Positions 1 to 7,545 of a stretch of 59,646 bases of DNA are shown one piece after another; the first letter of the stretch is position 1; each line of letters starts with the position of its first letter. Origin of the DNA: Methylobacterium ajmalii. Lineage in GTDB: Bacteria; Pseudomonadota; Alphaproteobacteria; Rhizobiales; Beijerinckiaceae. A model generated the notes under the pieces. The model was not told where the DNA came from, did no database searches, and worked only from the letters and a program-made list of their open reading frames with translations. The stretch is taken from the NCBI RefSeq assembly GCF_016613415.1, contig NZ_JACWCT010000183.1, positions 1 through 59,646 on the forward strand. The letters run 5' to 3'. A program made the position numbers and the translations under genes.

Positions 1-69
1 GGTGGGCGACGCGCCGGAGGCGCCGCGCGGCCCCTTGCGGCGGCGCGGCCGGCCGGTCTTGATGCGGGC

Positions 70-1383
70 ATGTCCGACCTGTTCGCCTCCGCGGGCCTCG
101 ACCGCGACGCTCCCCGCCCCCTCGCCGACACCTTGCGGCCCACGGGCCTCGCCGAGGTGGTCGGGCAGGAGCACCTGACCGGGGAGGGGGGGGCGCTGAC
201 CCGGCTCCTGCGCGGCCGCAACCTCGGCTCGCTGATCCTGTGGGGGCCGCCCGGCACCGGCAAGACCACGGTGGCGCGGCTCTTGGCCGGCGAGACCGAC
301 CTGCATTTCGAGCAGATCTCGGCGATCTTCTCCGGCGTCGCGGAACTGCGCAAGGTGTTCGAGGCGGCCCGCGCCCGGCGGGCGGCGGGGCGCGGCACCC
401 TGCTGTTCGTCGACGAGATCCATCGCTTCAACCGGGCCCAGCTCGACGCCTTCCTGCCGGTGGTCGAGGACGGCACCGTGACGCTGGTGGGCGCCACCAC
501 CGAGAACCCGTCCTTCGAGCTGAACGCCGCGCTCCTGTCGCGCGCCCGGGTGCTGGTCTTCCGCGCCCTCGACGAGGCGGCGATCGCCCGGCTCCTCGAC
601 CGGGCCGAGGCGGTGACCGGCCGCGCGTTGCCGCTCGAGCCTGAGGCCCGCGCGGTGCTGGTGCGGATGGCCGACGGCGACGGGCGGGCGGCGCTGACGC
701 TCGCCGAGGAGGTCTGGCGCTCGGCGGGTCCCGACGAGATCCTGGATGCCGCCCTGCTGCAGGAGCTGATCCAGCGCCGCGCGCCGATCTACGACAAGGC
801 GCAGGAGGGCCACTACAACCTGATCTCGGCGCTGCACAAGACGATCCGCGGCTCGGACCCGGACGCCGCCCTGTACTACCTCTGCCGGATGCTCGATGCC
901 GGCGAGGACCGGCTGTTCATCGCCCGCCGGCTGGTGCGGATGGCGGTGGAGGATATCGGGCTCGCCGACCCGCAGGCCCTGGTGGTGGCCAACGCCGCCA
1001 AGGAGGCGTTCGACTTCCTGGGCTCGCCGGAAGGGGAACTGGCCCTGGCGCAGGCCGCGATCTACCTCGCCACCGCGCCGAAATCGAACGCGGTCTACAC
1101 CGCCTACAAGGCCGCCACCCGCACCGCCAAGGAGCACGGCTCGCTGCCGCCGCCCCGCACCATCCTCAACGCGCCGACCAAGATGATGCGCAAGCTCGGC
1201 TACGGCGAGGGCTACCGTTACGACCACGACGAGCCCGACGCCTTCTCGGGCCAGGATTACTGGCCCGAGCGCCTCGGGCGGCAGCGCTTCTACACCCCGA
1301 CCGATCGCGGCTTCGAGCGCCGGGTGGCCGAGCGGCTGGACTGGTGGGAGGAGGCGCGCACCGCCCGGGCGCGCGGCGAGTAG
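70..1383 (+). CDS. rarA: Replication-associated recombination protein A (AAA+ ATPase)
   Basis: RarA/MgsA (WHIP/Mgs1) family AAA+ ATPase of 437 aa, the usual family length. It acts at stalled replication forks together with SSB and recombination proteins in the cytoplasm. Visible motifs are Walker A GPPGTGKT (residues 59-66), Walker B LLFVDEIH (111-118) and the sensor-1 region GATTENPSFE (141-150). The C-terminal part carries the tetramerisation region with the family stretch APKSNAVYTAYKAA. The ATG at 70 is the first start giving a family-like N-terminus (MSDLFASAGL). The 69 bases before it probably hold the 3' end of an upstream gene that I cannot frame. The next gene, a ParA-type ATPase, starts 108 bp downstream and is not an obvious operon partner. 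Confidence 0.95.
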   Translation: MSDLFASAGLDRDAPRPLADTLRPTGLAEVVGQEHLTGEGGALTRLLRGRNLGSLILWGPPGTGKTTVARLLAGETDLHFEQISAIFSGVAELRKVFEAARARRAAGRGTLLFVDEIHRFNRAQLDAFLPVVEDGTVTLVGATTENPSFELNAALLSRARVLVFRALDEAAIARLLDRAEAVTGRALPLEPEARAVLVRMADGDGRAALTLAEEVWRSAGPDEILDAALLQELIQRRAPIYDKAQEGHYNLISALHKTIRGSDPDAALYYLCRMLDAGEDRLFIARRLVRMAVEDIGLADPQALVVANAAKEAFDFLGSPEGELALAQAAIYLATAPKSNAVYTAYKAATRTAKEHGSLPPPRTILNAPTKMMRKLGYGEGYRYDHDEPDAFSGQDYWPERLGRQRFYTPTDRGFERRVAERLDWWEEARTARARGE

Positions 1384-1491
1384 AGGTGTGACGGTTTGGT
1401 GACGATCCCGCGCGAAACTGCCCGCGTCCGTTGACCGCAGGTCGTTCCTCGCCATGATGATCGACGTCGCGTCACATCCGGGTCGGGAGCG

Positions 1492-2325
1492 GTGATGACC
1501 ACACGCATTCTGTCCATCGCCAACTGCAAGGGCGGCACCGGCAAGACGACGACCACTGTCAACCTCGCGGCCGAGTTCGGCAGCCGGGGCTATCGTGTTC
1601 TGGTGATCGACCTCGATCCCCAGGGTCACAGCGGCCTCGGCTTCGGGGCGCTGGCCGAGCTCGGCCTGCCGAACGCCCACACGCCGCTGCGTCAGCGCGG
1701 CGGCGGCTTTTCCGGGGCGGTCCAGGCGACGGACGAGGACGGGGTGGCCATCATCCCGGCCGACCGCAGCTTCAACGGGCAGTTGGGCCACGACGACGGT
1801 CATTGCCTCGACGCGGCGCTGGCGCCGCTCCTGCCGGATTACGACCTCGTCCTGATCGACGTGCCGCCCTCCGCCCGGGCGGTGATGATCTGCGCGCTGC
1901 TGCCGAGCAGCGGCGTGGTGGTGCCGACCACCCTCGATCCCCTCGGCCTAGACGGCGTGCGCCAGTTCGCCCGCTCGTTCCACGACACGATGCTGCGCTT
2001 CCGCGCCGCGCCCCTCGGCCTCGCCATCGCGCCGATGCGGATCGATTTGCGCACCAACGTCGAGAAGGACACCCTGGCCCAGCTCCGCACCGGCTTCGGT
2101 CCGGGGCAGATGGTCCGCGGCGTGCGCACCGACGTGGCGGTGAGCGAGGCCTTCGCACGGCGCCAGCCCCTGCGCCGCTGCCGCCCGAACGCCCGTGCGG
2201 CCGCCGACTTCGCCGCCCTGGCCGACGACCTGATCCAGCGCTTCGGCATCGAGCAGGACGCCCACGGCGCCGCCGAGGCCCACGGCCGCAGCGAGGGGTT
2301 TTCTCGGGCCTGCTCGTGGGCGTGA
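1492..2325 (+). CDS. ParA/MinD-type P-loop ATPase, orphan
   Basis: A 277-aa ParA-family ATPase. The deviant Walker A motif KGGTGKTTT lies at residues 13-21, the DLDPQGHSG switch at about 41-49 and the Walker B strand DLVLIDVPPS at about 120-129. Such ATPases position DNA or protein cargo by dynamic binding to the nucleoid. No parB, centromere-like repeat or chemotaxis gene lies beside it, so it is not the chromosomal partition ATPase by context, and its cargo is unknown. The start could be GTG (1492) or the adjacent ATG (1495). The C-terminal about 25 residues, rich in Ala and His, match no motif I recognise. Confidence 0.85.
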   Translation: MMTTRILSIANCKGGTGKTTTTVNLAAEFGSRGYRVLVIDLDPQGHSGLGFGALAELGLPNAHTPLRQRGGGFSGAVQATDEDGVAIIPADRSFNGQLGHDDGHCLDAALAPLLPDYDLVLIDVPPSARAVMICALLPSSGVVVPTTLDPLGLDGVRQFARSFHDTMLRFRAAPLGLAIAPMRIDLRTNVEKDTLAQLRTGFGPGQMVRGVRTDVAVSEAFARRQPLRRCRPNARAAADFAALADDLIQRFGIEQDAHGAAEAHGRSEGFSRACSWA

Positions 2326-2447
2326 GAATTACGGGGCGTGAGAACTCCCGGGCGCGAGGGTTCGAGCCAGGCCACGGCTTTAAATCCGGACGAGACGGTG
2401 ATTCGCCGGGCGTGACGGATGCGCGCGCCGATGGTACGAGCCCGGTC

Positions 2448-4013
2448 ATGACGAAGCCTCCTCATCGCGGCGGTTCCGGGCGGTCGCGGACCGGCCCGGG
2501 CGGATCGCCCTCGGGCCGCCCGCCGCGGGCCCGCACCGGACCGCGCAACACCGCGCGCGACGCCGCCGAGCGTGCCGCCGGCCTGGTCGTGTCCAACCGC
2601 GCCCCCTTCGGCCGCGACCGGACCGACGCCGCCCCCTGGGAGCGCGACGAGGCCCCGGCCCGCGCGCCGGCGAGACCCGCCGCGGCCAAGCCTGCTTCCT
2701 CCAAGCCCTCTTCGTCCAGGCCTGCTTCCGCAAAGCCTCGCGCCGAGCGACCGCGCTCCGGCCCGCCGGCCGAGCGGGTCGCCGGAAGCGCGTTCGAGGA
2801 CCGTCCGCCGCGCCAGCCGCGCCGCGAGGAGCGTCCCGAGACCGGCGATGCGCCGCGCAGCCGCCGGGCCGCGGAGACCGATGCGCCGGAGGCCGAGACC
2901 CGTTCGGAAGCTACGGCCCGTTCGGGAACCAAGACCGTTGCGGACACCAGGACCCGCGCCCCCGACGCGAAGCCGCCGACCCGGCGCGCCCTGCGCGAGG
3001 CGACCGCCGAGGCGCTGGCCACCGGCGTGCAGACCCTCGAGGTGACGGCCGACGAGGCCGGGATGCGGATCGACCGCTTCCTCTCGGCCCGCTTCCCGCA
3101 ATTGCCCTTCACCCGCATCCAGAGCCTGGTGCGCAAGGGAGAATTGCGGGTGAACGGCAAGCGCGCCAAGGCCGCCGACCGGGTCGAGCCCGGCGCCAGC
3201 GTGCGCGTGCCACCCTTGAGCCTGGAGGCCCGCCCGCCGGCCCCGAACTCGCCGCGGGCGGAGGGCGACCTCGCCTTCCTGCGCTCCCTGATCCTCTACG
3301 AGGACCAGGACATGATGGTGCTCAACAAGCCCTTCGGCCTCGCGGTGCAGGGCGGCTCGGGCACCACCCGCCACGTCGACGGGCTCCTTGAGGCGATGCG
3401 CGACAAGGACGGCCAGAAGCCGCGCCTCGTCCACCGCCTCGACAAGGACACGGCGGGCTGCCTCATCATCGCCAAGACCCGGCTCGCCGCGGCGACGCTT
3501 GCCAAGACCTTCCGGTCGCGGGCGGCGCGCAAGATCTACTGGGCGCTCGCCGTCGGGGTGCCGAAGGTGCGCCAGGGCCGGATCTCGACCTACCTCGCCA
3601 AGGAGGAGATCGGCGACGCGGACGCCCGGATGCGGGTCGCCAAGCACGGCGACGAGGGGGCCAGCCACGCGCTGACCTACTACGCGCTGGTCGACCAGGC
3701 CGGGCAGAAGCTCGCCTGGCTGTCGCTGAAACCGGTGACCGGGCGCACGCACCAGCTGCGGGCGCATGCCGCCCATATCGGCCATCCGCTGGTCGGCGAC
3801 CCGAAATACTTCGATATCGAGAACTGGGAGCTGCCCGGCGGCATCCAGAACCGGCTGCACCTGCTCGCCCGGCGCATCGTGATCCCGCATCCGCGCACCG
3901 CCAAGCCGGTCGACGTGACCGCGCCGCTGCCGCCCCACATGGTGCAGAGCTGGAACCTGCTGGGCTTCGACGCCTCGCGCTACGACCCGATCGTCGAGGC
4001 GCCGGAAGCCTGA
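2448..4013 (+). CDS. rluC: RluA-family 23S rRNA pseudouridine synthase with long disordered N-terminus
   Basis: Converts uridines of 23S rRNA to pseudouridine. An S4 RNA-binding domain begins near residue 204 (GMRIDRFLSARF). The catalytic motif HRLDKDTAG lies at 329-337 with Asp332 as the catalytic aspartate, and the RTHQLRAH motif follows. RluC is the closest named member, but RluD-type specificity cannot be excluded. The protein is 521 aa against about 320 for E. coli RluC. The first about 190 residues are a low-complexity Arg/Pro/Ala/Ser-rich extension. The start was chosen at ATG 2448 because upstream codons in the open frame look non-coding. A strong GC hairpin follows the stop. Confidence 0.9.
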   Translation: MTKPPHRGGSGRSRTGPGGSPSGRPPRARTGPRNTARDAAERAAGLVVSNRAPFGRDRTDAAPWERDEAPARAPARPAAAKPASSKPSSSRPASAKPRAERPRSGPPAERVAGSAFEDRPPRQPRREERPETGDAPRSRRAAETDAPEAETRSEATARSGTKTVADTRTRAPDAKPPTRRALREATAEALATGVQTLEVTADEAGMRIDRFLSARFPQLPFTRIQSLVRKGELRVNGKRAKAADRVEPGASVRVPPLSLEARPPAPNSPRAEGDLAFLRSLILYEDQDMMVLNKPFGLAVQGGSGTTRHVDGLLEAMRDKDGQKPRLVHRLDKDTAGCLIIAKTRLAAATLAKTFRSRAARKIYWALAVGVPKVRQGRISTYLAKEEIGDADARMRVAKHGDEGASHALTYYALVDQAGQKLAWLSLKPVTGRTHQLRAHAAHIGHPLVGDPKYFDIENWELPGGIQNRLHLLARRIVIPHPRTAKPVDVTAPLPPHMVQSWNLLGFDASRYDPIVEAPEA

Positions 4014-4020
4014 CGCATCC

Positions 4021-4046
4021 GGGCTCCCCGCCTCGGCGGGGAGCCC
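4021..4046 (+). terminator. GC-rich hairpin after rluC
   Basis: A perfect 12-bp stem, GGGCTCCCCGCC with GGCGGGGAGCCC, separated by 2 nt, begins 7 nt after the rluC stop codon. There is no T-tract, as is common in high-GC bacteria. It is likely a transcription terminator or 3'-end stabiliser. Confidence 0.6.
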
Positions 4047-4199
4047 GCCCGAGAGGGAGACCTGCGCGAGAGCGGGGCTCCGCACGGGCAGGTACCGGTT
4101 CGGGAGGCCTTGGCAGGCGGCCCGTGCGCCTTATTCTCGATGGCGTCGCGAACACGGCACCAGCGGGGCCCGCGGCCCGTCCGGAGTGAGACCAGTCGC

Positions 4200-4703
4200 A
4201 TGAGACCCGCCCGCAAGAATCCTCACCCTCAGAATCCTCACCCTCAGAATCCTCCCCGCCGGCATCCTGCCGGCCTGGGACGCGCCGCGCTCGCCGGTCT
4301 CGGCCTGGTCGGCCTCCTCGCCTGCACTGGTACGGCGCTGGGCCAGACCGCCCCCGCCGCGCCCGCGGCGACGGCTCCGGCTACCACACCGGCCACCCCC
4401 GCCCCCCGCCCGGACGGCAAGCCTCCGGCGACGCGGCAGGAAGGACGCCAGGATGGGCGGCAAGAGGGACGGCAAGAGGGACGACAAGACGGGCGCGCCG
4501 CCCCGGCGGACGCGACAGCGGCCCGGCCGGCGACGCAGGAGCGCGCCGCGGCGCCCCGGCGGCGGCGCCCGACCTATGCCGCCTGCAACCGCGCCTCGCA
4601 GCGCCGCAGCCTGAAGGGCGGCGCACGGCGCCGCTTCCTCATCCGCTGCCGCCTGGGCTATGAGCGGATCCAGCCGGGCCAGCCGGCCCGCACCCGTCCC
4701 TGA
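4200..4703 (+). CDS. PsiF-repeat-like secreted protein or lipoprotein
   Basis: A 167-aa exported protein. The N-terminus is basic and followed by a hydrophobic stretch ending in LLAC, which could be a lipobox. A signal peptidase I site near TALGQ is an alternative. The C-terminal about 35 residues match the PsiF repeat pattern: C-N, then LKG, R, F and a second C, as in ACNRASQRRSLKG and RFLIRC. PsiF proteins are phosphate-starvation-inducible in E. coli and their function is unknown. Two internal repeats stand out: a 15-bp DNA repeat coding NPHPQ and a 12-bp repeat coding DGRQEGRQ-type units. The ATG at 4200 is preferred because it places the hydrophobic segment correctly. I see no Pho box upstream. 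Confidence 0.65.
   Translation: MRPARKNPHPQNPHPQNPPRRHPAGLGRAALAGLGLVGLLACTGTALGQTAPAAPAATAPATTPATPAPRPDGKPPATRQEGRQDGRQEGRQEGRQDGRAAPADATAARPATQERAAAPRRRRPTYAACNRASQRRSLKGGARRRFLIRCRLGYERIQPGQPARTRP
4218..4254 (+). repeat. 15-bp tandem repeat in the PsiF-like gene
   Basis: The unit AATCCTCACCCTCAG occurs twice in tandem (4218-4232, 4233-4247), with a partial third copy. It stays in frame and codes for repeated NPHPQ ahead of the signal sequence. Confidence 0.85.
4440..4491 (+). repeat. 12-bp imperfect tandem repeat in the PsiF-like gene
   Basis: Imperfect in-frame repeats of about 12 bp (unit close to GGCAAGAGGGAC) code for alternating QEGR and QDGR blocks. The charged linker sits between the export signal and the PsiF-like domain. 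Confidence 0.75.
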
Positions 4704-4802
4704 GGCGCCCGTCCGCAGGGCCCGGGCAGAGTGCCGTCCCCAACCGGTCCCGGCCGGACGAGGCGGCCCCACCCACGATCGCGCAGCCACAACCCCGCAG
4801 CC

Positions 4803-5465
4803 ATGACCCTGATCGTCTTCGACGTCGACGGCACCCTGGTCGACAGCCAGCACATGATCGTGGCGGCGCAAGCCGAGGCCTTCGCGGCGGTCGGGCTGCC
4901 GGCGCCGAGCCGGGCGCGGTCGCTCTCCGTGGTCGGGCTGTCGCTGCCGCAGGCCTTCACCGTCCTCGTCGGCACCGATGGGCCGGTCGAGGCTTTGTCC
5001 GAGGCCTACAAGCAGAGCTTCGGCCGCCTGCGTGCCATGGCGGAGATCCGCGAGGCGCTGTTTCCCGGCGCCGCCGACCTGCTGGCGCGTCTGAACCGCG
5101 AGGCCGCGGTGCAGCTCGGCATCGCCACCGGCAAGTCGCGCCGCGGCGTCGACCACCTCGTGGCGGTGCACGGCTGGGAGGGCTGGTTCTCCACCGTCCA
5201 GACCGCCGACGACGCTCCCTCGAAGCCCCATCCGGCCATGCTCCACCAGGCGATGGCGGAGGCCGGGGCCGAGCCGTCCCGCACGGTGATGATCGGCGAT
5301 ACGAGCTACGACATGGCGATGGCCCGGGCCGCCGGCGTCACCGCCCTCGGGGTGAGCTGGGGCTACCACTTGCCCGAGGCGCTGCACGAGGCCGGGGCCG
5401 ACGCAGTGGTCGACAGCTTCGCGGCCCTCGACGACGCCCTGCGCCGGCACATCGCCGCCGGGTGA
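4803..5465 (+). CDS. HAD-IA hydrolase, phosphoglycolate-phosphatase-like
   Basis: A 220-aa haloacid-dehalogenase superfamily phosphatase. Motif I FDVDGT has the nucleophile Asp7 and the acid Asp9. Motif II is ATGKS, motif III is the Lys of SKPHP and motif IV is IGDTSYD. A helical cap between motifs I and II fits subclass IA. The substrate is not determined: phosphoglycolate is possible, but many paralogues of this type are general phosphatases. ATG 4803 gives the standard N-terminus ending at motif I. The ATP12 gene follows after 43 bp on the same strand, and co-transcription is likely. Confidence 0.85.
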   Translation: MTLIVFDVDGTLVDSQHMIVAAQAEAFAAVGLPAPSRARSLSVVGLSLPQAFTVLVGTDGPVEALSEAYKQSFGRLRAMAEIREALFPGAADLLARLNREAAVQLGIATGKSRRGVDHLVAVHGWEGWFSTVQTADDAPSKPHPAMLHQAMAEAGAEPSRTVMIGDTSYDMAMARAAGVTALGVSWGYHLPEALHEAGADAVVDSFAALDDALRRHIAAG

Positions 5466-5508
5466 GGCCGGCTCGCAACCGTCCCCGACAGGCCCTATCT
5501 CTGCACGC

Positions 5509-6300
5509 ATGACGAACGACGACGTGACCCGCGACTGGCTCGGCGACCCGGACGGCACCGCCGATCCGGTGCGCGCCGCCCGCCAAGGGGCGAAACCCGC
5601 CCTGCCGAAGCGATTCTACAAGGAGGCGGGAATCGCCGAGGCCGAGGACGGCTTCCGCCTCGTCCTCGACGGCCGTCCGGCCCACAGCCCGACCCGACGC
5701 CGGATCGCCGTGCGGCAGCGGGCGCTCGCCGAGGCCCTGGCCGCGGAATGGGGGGCGCAGGAGGAGGTCATCGACCCGACCCGGATGCCGCTGACCCGCC
5801 TCGTCAACTCGGCGATCGACGGAGTGGCGGACCGGCGCGAGGCGGTGGTCGACGACCTCGCGGCCTATGCGGGCACCGACCTCCTGGCCTACCGGGCCGG
5901 CGATCCGGCCCGCCTCGTCGCCGCGCAGGCCGCCGCCTGGGACCCGGTGCTCGATTGGGCCCACGAGACCCTGGGCGCCCGCTTCGTGCTGAGCGAGGGG
6001 GTGATGCACGTCACCCAGCCGGAGGCCTCGCTCCAGGCCGTGCGTCGCAGCGTCGAGGCGGTGGAGAGCCCGACCGCGCTCGCGGGCCTGCACTCGATGA
6101 CGACCCTGACCGGTTCGGTGCTGATCGCGCTCGCTGTCCTGCACGGCCGGCTGACGCCCCAGGAGGGCTGGGCCGCCGCCCATGTCGACGAAACCTTCCA
6201 GGCCGAGGTCTGGGGCCGCGACGCCGAGGCGGAAGCACGCCTCGACAAGCGGCGGAGCGAGTTCGAGGCGGCGGCGAGAGTCGCGGCCTTGAGCGCGTAA
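5509..6300 (+). CDS. ATP12-family F1-ATPase assembly chaperone
   Basis: A 263-aa protein with the ATP12 chaperone domain, which in mitochondria and alphaproteobacteria binds the alpha subunit of F1-ATPase before assembly. Recognisable stretches are RFYKEA near residue 36, LDGRPAHSPTRR, the segment EWGAQEEVIDPTRMPLTRL, and the TDLLAYRA and WDPVLDWA motifs in the C-terminal half. There is no signal peptide, which fits a cytoplasmic location. It follows a HAD phosphatase by 43 bp. The pairing of these genes near an RluA-type synthase is, from memory, common in Hyphomicrobiales. Confidence 0.92.
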   Translation: MTNDDVTRDWLGDPDGTADPVRAARQGAKPALPKRFYKEAGIAEAEDGFRLVLDGRPAHSPTRRRIAVRQRALAEALAAEWGAQEEVIDPTRMPLTRLVNSAIDGVADRREAVVDDLAAYAGTDLLAYRAGDPARLVAAQAAAWDPVLDWAHETLGARFVLSEGVMHVTQPEASLQAVRRSVEAVESPTALAGLHSMTTLTGSVLIALAVLHGRLTPQEGWAAAHVDETFQAEVWGRDAEAEARLDKRRSEFEAAARVAALSA

Positions 6301-6308
6301 GGTCCGGA

Positions 6309-6360
6309 GCGCCCGGGATCCGGGCGCCCGATTAGGACGGACCGGGGCCGAGGCCCCGGT
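6309..6360. terminator. Double hairpin between convergent genes
   Basis: Two perfect GC stems lie back to back. The first is GCGCCCGG with CCGGGCGC (6309-6327, loop GAT). The second is ACCGGGGCC with GGCCCCGGT (6341-6360, loop GA). They sit between the ends of the ATP12 gene and the converging small secreted-protein gene, so a bidirectional terminator is the likely role. Confidence 0.6.
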
Positions 6361-6370
6361 GCCGGTTCGG

Positions 6371-6676
6371 TTACTTCCGCAGCGAGCCGGTGGCGATGTC
6401 GGCGTTCGGGTCCATCGCCTGCGGCACCGACGGGGTGAAGGCGACGAGGCCGCTCGTGTCGATGCCGCGTACGTTCACCTCGGCGCCGGGTGCCATGCTG
6501 GGCAGGGCGGCGAAGAGCGGCATGCCCGCGGGCACGCTCGCGGAGAAGCCCGGCACGTCGAGGGCCGGGATGCCGGCCTGGTCCAGCGTGGTGCCTTCGG
6601 CACGGGCGGCCAGGGTGCCGGCCGAGAGGGCGCCGGCCATGACGAGGCCGGCGGCGACGACGGTCTTGAGGATCAT
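6371..6676 (-). CDS. Small secreted hypothetical protein
   Basis: A 101-aa protein with a clear Sec signal peptide (MILKTVVAAGLVMAGALSAG, cleavage likely after ARA near residue 26). The mature part is Pro/Ala-rich and lacks cysteines or recognisable domains. The start is supported by an AGGAG ribosome-binding site about 9 nt upstream. A longer open frame continues upstream but lacks coding character. It is probably a periplasmic or surface protein of unknown role. The gene converges on the ATP12 gene across a double hairpin. Confidence 0.7.
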   Translation of the reverse strand: MILKTVVAAGLVMAGALSAGTLAARAEGTTLDQAGIPALDVPGFSASVPAGMPLFAALPSMAPGAEVNVRGIDTSGLVAFTPSVPQAMDPNADIATGSLRK

Positions 6677-6768
6677 CTTCGCGTCTCCTGTGCTTGCCAG
6701 ATCATGCGACTCGGCAGATCCGCCAAGGTGTATCTTGCGGAGATAATGCGCGAGACCGCCGGCGGTTC

Positions 6769-7110
6769 TCAGGAAACGCGCGCGATGACGCCTCGCTTCG
6801 GCGCAGCCGGCGCGGCGCCCGCCGGGAGCTGGTGGAACAGGTGAAATCCGCAGGTCTCGGCGCCGTGCTCGGCGATCTCGGCGCGGAAGCCGGGAGGGCC
6901 CGCAGAAGCGGCGGCGAGGCTGCCGGCATAGGTCCAGGCGCTGCCAGCGAGGAAGGCCGGCACCGGAAAGTCGTTGGGCACCGCGCAGATCAGGTCCGGC
7001 TCCGCGCGGCGGCGAAACAGGTTGTAGGTCGGCCGGCGCTGCGACCGGCGCGGCACCGCACAGCGAGGTCCGGCCAGGGAAACGTCGCTGCGTCTCCATC
7101 TCGTGGTCAT
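6769..7110 (-). CDS. Hypothetical protein, 113 aa
   Basis: A short cytoplasmic protein with no recognised domain. The central part (YNLFRRRAEPDLICAVPNDF, then a W-containing segment and PGFRAEIAEHGAETCGFHLF) has the look of a conserved single domain. The first about 27 residues are basic and poorly conserved-looking. The start at 7110 is supported by GGGGAG about 6 nt upstream. The gene is transcribed away from sgaA and shares its upstream region. No function can be inferred. Confidence 0.55.
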   Translation of the reverse strand: MTTRWRRSDVSLAGPRCAVPRRSQRRPTYNLFRRRAEPDLICAVPNDFPVPAFLAGSAWTYAGSLAAASAGPPGFRAEIAEHGAETCGFHLFHQLPAGAAPAAPKRGVIARVS

Positions 7111-7545
7111 CGGCGCTCCCCGGCTCCCGATCCATCGCGTCTCGGGGATCTTCGTAGCTGTCGCGTCGAGAAACCGCGATGACATACGATAAGTGCCGGC
7201 CACCGACCCCGAGATACTGTGGAGACGGCTCGGCACCCGAAATGCTGCGGCGCACCAAGTCGAGTCTGATTACCACTTTAGGCCAAAGGCTCGACGGATC
7301 TCCTTGGTCTTTTCAAAATTTTGAATACCCGCTCAAGTTTTTTCAGTTTTCCTTGCGGCGGGGGCATCCCCATAGTCGCCCTCGACACGGCGATCCGGGC
7401 CGGTCGGCGGCGCGCCGCCCTCTCTCCGGGATCCGGTCGTCCAATCATCGCGCCCGCCGCCCCCCGGCGGCCGTGGCGCGGGAACCGAGTTCACGAGGCC
7501 GGACGCAGGGTCCCGGCTCGAAGCCCGCAGGGCTGGAGGAGACAC
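7111..7545. other. Divergent control region of the serine-cycle cluster
   Basis: This 435-bp non-coding stretch lies between a minus-strand hypothetical gene and sgaA. The segment 7265-7350 is distinctly richer in A/T than its surroundings and carries the dyads listed separately. The sgaA ribosome-binding site (GGAGGAG) lies at its end, about 6 nt before the ATG. No other gene is supported here. Confidence 0.6.
7312..7336 (+). promoter_or_regulatory. Candidate LysR-type (QscR-like) operator upstream of sgaA
   Basis: A perfect 14-nt palindrome, TTCAAAATTTTGAA (7312-7325), is followed by a further TCAA at 7333-7336. This gives three alternating half sites TCAA/TTGA/TCAA. The first dyad contains the T-N11-A spacing typical of LysR-type sites (T7312, A7324). 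In M. extorquens the LysR regulator QscR controls the serine-cycle operon, so this is a reasonable candidate site. The assignment is inference and no qscR gene is in the window. Confidence 0.5.

Noticed and set aside
1839..4085. 748-codon minus-strand open frame opposite parA and rluC
   Set aside because: It crosses two well-supported plus-strand genes and has no recognisable motif.
6694..7182. 162-codon plus-strand open frame before sgaA
   Set aside because: Overlaps a better-supported minus-strand gene and has Arg-rich shadow composition.
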